The notes under the pieces: generated by a model
What the model saw: only the letters and a program-made list of their open reading frames with translations
Databases searched by the model: none
Told to the model about the DNA's origin: nothing
Assembly (NCBI GenBank): GCA_002299675.1
Contig: DBOW01000010.1
Span: 9,326 to 22,938 of the forward strand
Reading direction: 5' to 3'
DNA length: 13,613 nt
Origin: Solobacterium sp. UBA636
GTDB taxonomy: Bacteria; Bacillota_I; Bacilli_A; Erysipelotrichales; Erysipelotrichaceae
Position numbers and translations under genes: made by a program
Shown here: positions 1 through 6,255 of the stretch, piece after piece
How positions within the stretch are numbered: the first letter of the stretch is position 1
Layout of the letters: each line of letters starts with the position of its first letter

Positions 1-1901
1 CCGCAATAATCATCGTTTCGTTTGAGATTGTGGCCATATATTTGAGGAAGATGACTTATGGCCGAAACAGCAGGCTGTTTCTTTTTCTTCTAATCTGTGT
101 ACTTGTATCGTCGATAATGGATTTTGTTTCGCTGTATTTTTCGAACTTTGTTTCTATTACTTCGAGTACCATAATTATCTGTGCAATGGCAGATTATCTT
201 TATTTTATCTTCAGAAATATTACACCACTCATCTATCTTCTATATATTGTTTCAGTAACTGATACCTGGCATATTCTGCAGAACAGGAAATGGCTGAAAC
301 TGATTTTTTTGTTGCCAGTATGTGTTTCGATGGCTTTGATATTTACTAATCCATTGAGTCACGGGCTGTTTTATTATGATACGCGTTTTGTTTATCATCG
401 CGGTCCTTTTATCAATATTCTTTATTGTATTTCGGCCATCTATTCATTATATGGTGTTATATGGCTTCATGTTTTCCGCAGGATGCTGAAGCTGGAACAG
501 GTTTTTGTGCTGGCAAGTTTATATCCATTTAATATCTTTGCCCTGATAGTCCAGTATTATTATCCTCATTATCTGATAGAAATGTTTATGACCTCACTGT
601 CCATGCTGCTGGCTATGCTTGTAATTCAGCGTCCTGAGGAAATGATAAATCCTGAGCTGCTGGTTGGCAATTATCTGGGTTTTAATAAAGATGTAAAGAG
701 TGCTTTTGAGCTTAATAAGCGTTTTAAGCTTATTTTTGTCAAGATAGTTAACTATAAGTCTCTCAGTTCTTTTCTGGAATACACAACGACAAGAATGCTG
801 CTTAGAACACTCTGTGATTCTCTTAAGAGAATTAAGACAAATGGTTTGAACATTTATTATCTGGGGAACGGTCTTTTTTCACTGAATACCGATGAGAATG
901 ATGAGCTTCTAATAGCTTCCAGGGTTTCTGATATTGTAAGGGAAAAGTTTATGGTTAAGCACTATGGGCTTTCTTTGAACTGCTGTATCTGTGTTATCAG
1001 GTGTCCTGAGGATATTGAAAATGTGCAGGGTCTTTTGAATTTTTCGAATTATTTCTATACCTATCTGCCTGATAATGGTGAAATAGTTGAGCTTTCGATG
1101 GAAAAGGGCAACAGGACATTTATGTTGAGGAATGATATTGATGCCATTATTAAGGAGGCAATAGTACACCGCAGTTTTATGATGTATTATCAGCCTATAT
1201 ATTCTATAAAAGATAAGCGTTTTGTTTCCTGTGAGGCACTGATTCGTCTTAATGATGAGAAGTATGGTTTTATTTCGCCAGAGTTTCTGATCAAGAGCGC
1301 GGAAAGAAACGGACTGATTATGGATGTTGGCGATATTGTCTTTGATGAGGTATGTTCCTTTATTAACAGACTGAAGAAGTCTGGTGTTTCACTGGATTTT
1401 GTGGAGATTAATCTGTCCATGGCTCAGATTATTCAGAAAGATCTGGTTGATAAGGTTTTGAGCTGTCTGAATAAATACCACTTGAGACCGGAGGATATTA
1501 ATCTGGAGATAACAGAGACCATGGCTTGCGCTGCCGAGAATATTGTTGAGCAGAATATGAGGGTTCTGAATAAGTCGGGGATCAGTTTTTCGCTTGATGA
1601 TTATGGTGTTGGCTATTCAAATATTTCCCGTATATTGTCGCTTCCTTTTGATATAGTTAAAATTGACAAGAGTCTGACTGATATGTTTGATGATGAAAAG
1701 ATGAATGGTGTTATTAAGCATACGGTGGCTATGTTAAAGTCAATTGGTGTAAAAATAGTAGTAGAAGGGGTTGAAACAGTGGAATGTTTTGAGGCTTTCG
1801 AGAAGCTTGGTGTGGATTATATTCAGGGATATTATTTTTCTAAGCCTTTGCCAGAGAGTGAATTTGTTGAATTCATGATGAAAAAAGGCAGTGGAGTATG
1901 A
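1..1901 (+). CDS. Membrane-anchored EAL-domain c-di-GMP phosphodiesterase with degenerate GGDEF (5' partial)
   Basis: The reading frame is open from position 3, the first complete codon, so the gene starts before the window. The GTG at 30 lies inside a hydrophobic stretch (IIIVSFEIVAIYL) and is unlikely to be the true start. About seven hydrophobic segments fill the first 200 residues and form a membrane sensor module. A GGDEF-like region follows (about 650-1110). Its signature loop reads LGNGLFSLN instead of GGDEF, so it should not make c-di-GMP. The EAL domain (about 1150-1890) keeps the key residues: EAL at 1233, Asn at 1410 (EINLS), Glu at 1506 (EITET), the Asp pair at 1596/1599 (LDDYGVGYSN), Lys at 1659 (IVKIDKS), Glu at 1764 (VVEGVET) and Gln at 1824 (QGYYFSKPL). 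It therefore probably hydrolyses c-di-GMP at the membrane. The signal sensed is unknown. No terminator lies directly after the stop. Confidence 0.9.
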   Translation, partial: AIIIVSFEIVAIYLRKMTYGRNSRLFLFLLICVLVSSIMDFVSLYFSNFVSITSSTIIICAMADYLYFIFRNITPLIYLLYIVSVTDTWHILQNRKWLKLIFLLPVCVSMALIFTNPLSHGLFYYDTRFVYHRGPFINILYCISAIYSLYGVIWLHVFRRMLKLEQVFVLASLYPFNIFALIVQYYYPHYLIEMFMTSLSMLLAMLVIQRPEEMINPELLVGNYLGFNKDVKSAFELNKRFKLIFVKIVNYKSLSSFLEYTTTRMLLRTLCDSLKRIKTNGLNIYYLGNGLFSLNTDENDELLIASRVSDIVREKFMVKHYGLSLNCCICVIRCPEDIENVQGLLNFSNYFYTYLPDNGEIVELSMEKGNRTFMLRNDIDAIIKEAIVHRSFMMYYQPIYSIKDKRFVSCEALIRLNDEKYGFISPEFLIKSAERNGLIMDVGDIVFDEVCSFINRLKKSGVSLDFVEINLSMAQIIQKDLVDKVLSCLNKYHLRPEDINLEITETMACAAENIVEQNMRVLNKSGISFSLDDYGVGYSNISRILSLPFDIVKIDKSLTDMFDDEKMNGVIKHTVAMLKSIGVKIVVEGVETVECFEAFEKLGVDYIQGYYFSKPLPESEFVEFMMKKGSGV

Positions 1902-1981
1902 TAGATTATAATTGCCCTCAACATTATTAATTATACCTTAAAAAAATTTGTAAATATAGACTGTAAATTATCGTGATGTAT

Positions 1982-1990
1982 TGATATATT
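1982..1990 (+). promoter_or_regulatory. Extended -10 promoter for the structured RNA
   Basis: TGATATATT is a TGn extended -10 followed by TATATT (5 of 6 matches to TATAAT). A weak -35, TGTAAA, sits 17 bases upstream at 1962-1967. Transcription would start near 1997, just before the first hairpin of the structured region. The element shares its 529-base intergenic stretch only with that RNA and the minus-strand tRNA unit. The remainder of 1902-1981 shows nothing I can identify. Confidence 0.45.
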
Positions 1991-2166
1991 ATAAGTGTAA
2001 AGAAAGAGATTTAAGAATAAAGGTTACCGGGTGGTAATCAGGAAAACGGAGGACTTAATTATGAAGGAGATTCTGCTGGAAATTCATTAAGTCTCATCTA
2101 ATCTTATTGGTGTTAGATGAGAAGTATTTAAGCCAATAATATTAGGAACAGGATAGGAGGTATTAT

Positions 2167-2241
2167 ATGAAGAAAGTATTGTTTCTACCTATCGCTTGCC
2201 TTAGAAGTTTAATCAGTGCTTCTAAGGGATTAATTAACTGA
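2167..2241 (+). CDS. Possible 24-residue peptide inside the structured RNA
   Basis: An ATG at 2167 lies 6 bases after a perfect AGGAGG (2155-2160) and opens a 24-codon frame ending in TGA at 2239. The product begins MKKVLFLPIACL and is mildly hydrophobic and basic. It matches no family I know. The frame runs through stems P4 and P5, and its stop codon lies within the 3' strand of the second pseudoknot (2237-2242). Translation would therefore unfold the RNA. This may be a real dual-function RNA, or the purine-rich site may be a structural element that only looks like a ribosome binding site. A base-paired sequence doubling as a codon series weakens the case for a peptide. Confidence 0.25.
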   Translation: MKKVLFLPIACLRSLISASKGLIN

Positions 2242-2326
2242 TACAGTCGAATATTAATATTAACTGACATTAGTCAGAATAAATCAGATAACAATCTGAA
2301 AAGCATAAACATAATGATAATTCTAT

Positions 2327-2350
2327 AAGAGCTCTAAGGAGCTCTTTTTC
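2327..2350 (+). terminator. Intrinsic terminator of the structured RNA
   Basis: AAGAGCTC (2327-2334) pairs with GAGCTCTT (2339-2346) around a TAAG loop, and the T-run spans 2345-2349. It is the first convincing terminator after the EAL gene, so it may also stop read-through from that gene. Confidence 0.8.
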
Positions 2351-2395
2351 ATGGGTAATAATTTCAGATATATTTTTAAGATGAATTCATAAATG

Positions 2396-2423
2396 AAAAA
2401 AGGATATGTTTTACCATATCCTT
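2396..2423 (-). terminator. Intrinsic terminator of the tRNA-Gln unit
   Basis: On the minus strand AAGGATATG (2415-2423) pairs with CATATCCTT (2400-2408) around a 6-base loop, followed by a T-run (complement of the A-run at 2396-2400). It lies 8 bases beyond the encoded CCA end of the tRNA, so the tRNA is transcribed alone. Confidence 0.8.
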
Positions 2424-2430
2424 AAGTTTC

Positions 2431-2505
2431 TGGCTGCGGTGATTGGGATCGAACCAATGCATAATAGATTCAGAGTCTACCGCCTTACCGCTTGGCTACA
2501 CCGCA
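2431..2505 (-). tRNA. tRNA-Gln, anticodon CUG
   Basis: Read on the minus strand, all arms fold. The acceptor TGCGGTG/CACCGCA has the U1-A72 pair typical of bacterial tRNA-Gln. The D arm is GCC-AAGCGGTAA-GGC. The anticodon arm GTAGA/TCTAT has loop CTCTGAA. The T arm ATTGG/CCAAT has loop TTCGATC. The discriminator is G and CCA is encoded. The anticodon CTG (complement of 2471-2473) reads CAG codons. The gene is a complete 75 bases with CCA and stands alone, with its own promoter and terminator, divergent from the response regulator. Confidence 0.95.
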
Positions 2506-2516
2506 AGTACTTTTCT

Positions 2517-2545
2517 ATTATACTCTATTTTTTCGAAAATGTTCA
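2517..2545 (-). promoter_or_regulatory. Promoter of tRNA-Gln
   Basis: On the minus strand there is a perfect -10 TATAAT (complement of 2517-2522) and a -35 TGAACA (complement of 2540-2545; 4 of 6 matches to TTGACA) with a 17-base spacer. The predicted start lies about 5 bases before the mature tRNA 5' end. Confidence 0.75.
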
Positions 2546-2567
2546 TAAAATTTTCAGAAAGTTAAAT

Positions 2568-2573
2568 TATAAT
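2568..2573 (+). promoter_or_regulatory. -10 element giving a leaderless response-regulator mRNA
   Basis: TATAAT is a perfect -10. The expected start, about 7 bases downstream, falls on the A of the ATG at 2580, and no ribosome binding site lies before that ATG. The -35 is poor: TTCATA at 2542-2547 has a 20-base spacer. It overlaps the -35 region of the divergent tRNA promoter. Confidence 0.5.
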
Positions 2574-2579
2574 GAAATT

Positions 2580-3251
2580 ATGGCAAAAATATTAGTGGTT
2601 GATGATGAAAAACTCATCAGAGAAATGATTTATAAGTATGCTACCCATGAGGGTTTTGATGTTGTCCTGGCGGTTGATGGAAGGGATGCCATTGATAAGT
2701 TCGGGAAAGAGGATTTTGATGTCTGTATTATTGATATCATGATGCCTGATATGTCTGGCTATGATACTTTGAAGAAGATGAGGGAGATTAAGGAGGTTCA
2801 TGCGATTTTCTTAACAGCTCTTGGTGAGGAATATGACAGGGTCTATGGTTTTGATGTGGGCTGTGAGGATTATGTGACAAAGCCTTTTTCTTTGAAGGAG
2901 CTGATGGCCAGAATCAGAGTTATTGTGAAAAGAAATAATAAGCAGCAGGATGATAAGTCTTATGTGATTGATGGGCTGGTTATTGATCCTGTTGCCCACA
3001 ATATTTCGGTTGATGGAACAAAGATAGATCTGGCAAACAAGGAGTTTGAACTGCTGCTGTATCTGGTGGAAAACAGAGGCAAGGCGGTTACCCGTGAGAG
3101 TATTATTTCCAATATCTGGGGCTATGAGTGTGATTCGGACACCAGAACTCTGGATACGCATATGAAGCTTTTGAGGAAGGATCTGGGACCTTATGAGTCT
3201 TTGATTACTACAATCAGAGGAGTTGGTTATCGTTTTGAGAAGAAAGACTAG
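2580..3251 (+). CDS. OmpR/PhoB-family response regulator
   Basis: This 223-residue DNA-binding regulator is phosphorylated by the kinase encoded next. The receiver domain (about 1-120) has the acidic pair D8/D9, phospho-acceptor D52 (IIDIMMPD), T79 and K101 (TKPF). The C-terminal winged-helix domain (about 125-222) carries the family signature around NKEFELLLYLVENRG and ends with TTIRGVGYRFE. The ATG at 2580 is chosen because MAKILVVDDE is the canonical receiver start; the open frame further upstream runs antisense through the tRNA and is not coding. No ribosome binding site precedes the ATG. Its 3' end overlaps the kinase gene by about 17 bases. It resembles YycF/PhoP/ResD-type regulators, but the exact ortholog cannot be fixed by eye. 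Confidence 0.93.
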   Translation: MAKILVVDDEKLIREMIYKYATHEGFDVVLAVDGRDAIDKFGKEDFDVCIIDIMMPDMSGYDTLKKMREIKEVHAIFLTALGEEYDRVYGFDVGCEDYVTKPFSLKELMARIRVIVKRNNKQQDDKSYVIDGLVIDPVAHNISVDGTKIDLANKEFELLLYLVENRGKAVTRESIISNIWGYECDSDTRTLDTHMKLLRKDLGPYESLITTIRGVGYRFEKKD

Positions 3252-4620
3252 TTTAACTAAGCAGATTGTTCAGATTCTGGTGCTCTTTGTGGTGATTACG
3301 GTTATGCTGGTAAGTACATCACAGGGTTTGCTGGTTAAGCGTATTTATAAGAGTAATAAGATAAACTCAATGAAGGAGACAGCTGAATCGGTTGCGATAA
3401 ATATTAATAACCGCAATCTGGATGAGTTTATCCGTACGCTGACACTGGAAGAGGATGTCTGCATAATGGTGGTTACTGGAGTTGAGAGTGTTACGATTAA
3501 TTCAAGGCGCAATGCCTGTGTTTTAAGTAATCTTACTTTGAGCGAGGTTTCAGATATTGCCTATAAGGTACAGGACAGCGGGGGCTCAAAACTTTTTGAG
3601 AATTATCAGCTCGCCAATTCTGACCGTAATGATTTCTATATTTATGGTACTTTAACCAGTTCAAACTATAACAGCGATATTCTGGTGCTTGTTTCAAGCG
3701 TAGTAACCCCGGTTAATGTTGTGTCGAAGACTTTCAGTTCACAGGTGTTTTTTGTGGTGCTGGTTATTATCCTGATGTCAATGGCAATGGGAGTTATTAT
3801 TTCGCAGATGGTTTTAAAGCCTATTAATCAGCTTAAGAGCGAGTCAAAGCTTTTGCCTTTTGGTCAGTATAAGGGTGATAAGTTTCATACAGATATAAAG
3901 GAATTGAGTGAGTTTAATGATGTACTGACAGCGGCCAACAGTGAGATACTGAAGGCTGAAAAGGCCAAGAAGGAGTTAATCGGCAATGTGAGCCATGATT
4001 TAAAGACTCCGCTTACGATGATTGTTGGCTATGGTGAGATGATAAGGGATCTGCCTGGTGAGGATAATGCGGAGAATGCTCAGGTAATTATTAATGAGGC
4101 TCAGCGTTTAACTTCTCTGGTGAATGATCTTCTGGATTTTTCGAAGGTTGATGAGATTAAGCTGAACAGGGAAGAGGTTTCGCTTAATAATATGCTTAAG
4201 GATGTTTATAATCAGTATCTGAATTATTTTAGGTCTAATAAGGTTAAATTTGAGTTAAAACTGGTTGAGGATAAAGAGATTTGTGTTGATTTTAAGCGAA
4301 TTAAGCAGGTTTTATATAATTTTCTGAATAATGCATATAATTATAATGAATCAGCTAATAAGCAGATTACCCTTGGTGTGGAAAAAACAGATGATAAATA
4401 CCGGGTTTATGTTTTAGACAATGGTATTGGCATCAGGGAAGAGGATCAGGATAAGATATGGGACCGTTACTATAAAGTAGACAAGGAACATAAGCGAAGC
4501 GCTATTGGTTCAGGTATCGGGCTTTCTTTGGCCAAGAATATTCTGGAGCAGCATGGGCTTAAGTATGGTGTTGATTCTGTATATGGCGAATATTCTAAAT
4601 TCTGGTTTGAAATTATATAA
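3235..4620 (+). CDS. Membrane sensor histidine kinase
   Basis: The kinase partner of the preceding regulator has about 461 residues from the TTG at 3235. An N-terminal membrane helix (about 8-28) is followed by an outside domain of roughly 125 residues, a second helix (about 165-185), and a short HAMP-like linker. The dimerisation box NVSHDLKTPLTM carries the phosphorylated His254. In the ATPase domain the N box is NFLNNAYNY (Asn near 366), G1 is DNGIGI (Asp395), the F box is IWDRYYKVD and G2 is GSGIGLSLA (from Gly425). All catalytic boxes are intact. No ATG exists before the first membrane helix. TTG 3235 (MRRKTSLTKQ) follows AGAGGAG (3216-3222) at 12 bases; TTG 3223 is the alternative. Either start overlaps the regulator, implying translational coupling. 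The sensed signal is unknown. Confidence 0.9.
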   Translation: MRRKTSLTKQIVQILVLFVVITVMLVSTSQGLLVKRIYKSNKINSMKETAESVAININNRNLDEFIRTLTLEEDVCIMVVTGVESVTINSRRNACVLSNLTLSEVSDIAYKVQDSGGSKLFENYQLANSDRNDFYIYGTLTSSNYNSDILVLVSSVVTPVNVVSKTFSSQVFFVVLVIILMSMAMGVIISQMVLKPINQLKSESKLLPFGQYKGDKFHTDIKELSEFNDVLTAANSEILKAEKAKKELIGNVSHDLKTPLTMIVGYGEMIRDLPGEDNAENAQVIINEAQRLTSLVNDLLDFSKVDEIKLNREEVSLNNMLKDVYNQYLNYFRSNKVKFELKLVEDKEICVDFKRIKQVLYNFLNNAYNYNESANKQITLGVEKTDDKYRVYVLDNGIGIREEDQDKIWDRYYKVDKEHKRSAIGSGIGLSLAKNILEQHGLKYGVDSVYGEYSKFWFEII

Positions 4621-4647
4621 TTATTTCTGTGTCTAATGGAGGAAAAA

Positions 4648-6255
4648 ATGAAAAAAGCGTGGAAATATCTGGTGGTACTGTTTACTGCCATAATTCTTTA
4701 TTATTTTATGCTGCCGGCAATCAATATTCATGATTACAGGTTTTATTTCTATATACTGATTCTGCTGGTGGAATTTCTGATTCTGTCATTGCCTGAGAGT
4801 GTTTCACAGATTGGCACGCTGGGCTGGAAGTACTTTTTTAAGTCTTCTACGGTATCAGTTGTGACAAAGCTTATTCTGGGCGTTATTGGTGTGCTGATTG
4901 TTTATCTGATTGGTACAAGCATTGTTTTCTCGCCTTTCTTTAATGCGAAGGCTTATGCAAACCGTATTACGATTGACGAAGTGAGTCTTTCAGAGATTCC
5001 GGAATACAGTTTTAATACAACCGCCATTATTGACCGCAGTTCTGCCAGCAAGCTTGGTGATAAGGTTATGGGTGAAATGCCTGATCTGGTTTCACAGTTT
5101 CTGGTTTCTGGTGAGTATTCGCAGATTTCCTATAAGGAAGGTACTTATCGTGTAACGCCTCTGGCCTATGATGGTTTTATTAAATATGTTAAAAACATGT
5201 CTAAGGGTATTCCTGGCTACATTATTGTTAATACAACCACTGGTCTAACGGAGCTTAAGCGTCTGGAAAAGGGCATGAAGTATGTGCCAAGCGCTTATTT
5301 CTTTGATAATCTTTACAGAAAGCTTAGAATTTCTCATCCGTTTGATATTTTTGGAAGTCCTACTTTTGAAATAGATGAGGAAGGCAATCCCTACTATGTA
5401 TGTACTACCTATACTTACCGCGGTATTTCTTCTTTAAGAAAGGTTACGGGTGTTGTACTGTTTGACCCAGTTACGGGTGAGAGTGAAAAGTATTCGATTG
5501 AAGATGCACCAAGCTGGATTGACAGAATCTATCCAGAGGATCTGGTTATTGCGGAACTGGATGATAATGGTAAATATAAGTCTGGTTTTATCAATTCTAT
5601 TATTGGTCAGGAAGGAGTTATTCAGACTTCTGAGGGCTATAACTATATTTCCAAGGATGGTGATATCTGGCTTTATACCGGTATGACTTCAATTATTTCG
5701 GATGAATCCAATATTGGTTTCTGTCTGGTAAATCTTAGAACCCACAGGGCTGAATATATCGCAACCAGCGGTGCCGATGAGTATTCGGTAATGCGTTCGG
5801 CTGAGGGTGAGGTATTGAACTATGGCTATACTGCTACTTTCCCGGTACTGGTAAATATTGACAACAGTCCAATGTATATTCTTTCTTTAAAGGATTCTGC
5901 AGGTCTTGTGAAGATGTATGCCATGGTTGATGCCAGAGACTATCAGCAGGTTTATACAGTCAAGGCTTCAAATGATGCCAAGACTTCTATTGAGGAACTG
6001 ATTGAAATCGCCACCGGCAAGAGTGCAGGTGAGGTAGTTGAAGGTCTTGAACAGGTTATCTATGTTGATTCAATGGATAGACTGGTGATTGAGGGAAATA
6101 CTTATCTGTATCTTAAATATAATGGTGATACTTATGTATTGAAGATTACGCTGGATAATTCTCTTAAGGCATTAAGCATTAATGCTGAGCAGTCATTAAA
6201 GATTAAGTATTATGAGGATAATGGTCTGAAGATCATTACTGAAATAGTCGGATGA
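4648..6255 (+). CDS. Membrane-anchored protein of unknown function
   Basis: I do not recognise a family for this 535-residue protein. Three hydrophobic helices near the N terminus (about residues 6-24, 32-50 and 72-94) are followed by roughly 430 polar residues, rich in beta-prone stretches with regular aromatic and glycine positions, probably outside the cell. No catalytic motif, cysteine pattern, sortase signal or cell-wall-binding repeat is evident. The ATG at 4648 (MKKAWKYLVV) is preferred over the in-frame ATG at 4636, because the latter overlaps the GGAGGA ribosome binding site (4638-4643). The gene follows the kinase by 27 bases, and its stop overlaps the yitT-like start in an ATGA. 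Operon position suggests a link to the two-component system as target or accessory sensor; this is inference. Confidence 0.85.
   Translation: MKKAWKYLVVLFTAIILYYFMLPAINIHDYRFYFYILILLVEFLILSLPESVSQIGTLGWKYFFKSSTVSVVTKLILGVIGVLIVYLIGTSIVFSPFFNAKAYANRITIDEVSLSEIPEYSFNTTAIIDRSSASKLGDKVMGEMPDLVSQFLVSGEYSQISYKEGTYRVTPLAYDGFIKYVKNMSKGIPGYIIVNTTTGLTELKRLEKGMKYVPSAYFFDNLYRKLRISHPFDIFGSPTFEIDEEGNPYYVCTTYTYRGISSLRKVTGVVLFDPVTGESEKYSIEDAPSWIDRIYPEDLVIAELDDNGKYKSGFINSIIGQEGVIQTSEGYNYISKDGDIWLYTGMTSIISDESNIGFCLVNLRTHRAEYIATSGADEYSVMRSAEGEVLNYGYTATFPVLVNIDNSPMYILSLKDSAGLVKMYAMVDARDYQQVYTVKASNDAKTSIEELIEIATGKSAGEVVEGLEQVIYVDSMDRLVIEGNTYLYLKYNGDTYVLKITLDNSLKALSINAEQSLKIKYYEDNGLKIITEIVG

Larger units (their letters stand above)
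1997..2350 (+). ncRNA. Unrecognised structured RNA with two pseudoknots and a terminator
   Basis: This region is dense in perfect complementary pairs. P1 pairs 2022-2028 with 2033-2039 (GGTTACC/GGTAATC, loop GGGT). P2 pairs ACTTA and ATGAA (2053-2057, 2061-2065) with TTCAT and TAAGT (2083-2092) around a 3-base bulge. P3 pairs 2092-2101 with 2113-2122 (TCTCATCTAA/TTAGATGAGA), with an 11-base loop; 2104-2110 of that loop (TTATTGG) is complementary to 2133-2139 (CCAATAA). P4 pairs GATAGG 2152-2157 with CCTATC 2188-2193. P5 pairs 2199-2207 with 2219-2227 (CCTTAGAAG/CTTCTAAGG), again with an 11-base loop; 2212-2217 of it (ATCAGT) matches ACTGAT at 2237-2242. Hairpins at 2264-2277 and 2284-2299 follow, then the terminator. 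No gene lies between the structure and its terminator, so this looks like a free-standing RNA rather than a riboswitch. It has no tRNA-like ends, which argues against tmRNA, and I saw no c-di-GMP riboswitch core. The structured-RNA call is fairly firm; the class is unknown. Confidence 0.65.

Noticed and set aside
30..38. GTG at 30 as the true start of the EAL protein
   Set aside because: The frame is open to position 3 and the residues before it continue a membrane helix, so the gene is cut by the window edge.
1898..1930. Ten-codon frame overlapping the EAL stop codon
   Set aside because: No convincing ribosome binding site and no recognisable product.
2061..2090. Nine-codon frame (MKEILLEIH) as a gene
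   Set aside because: It is too short and lies wholly within stem P2; kept only as a finding.
1997..2350. tmRNA, because of its tandem pseudoknots
   Set aside because: No tRNA-like acceptor or T-arm halves at either end, and no tag frame ending in the usual hydrophobic alanine motif.
2406..2579. In-frame extension of the response regulator upstream of 2580
   Set aside because: It runs antisense through the tRNA-Gln and its promoter, and the receiver domain starts canonically at MAKILVVDDE.
4636..4647. ATG 4636 as start of the membrane protein
   Set aside because: It overlaps the ribosome binding site GGAGGA that serves the ATG at 4648.
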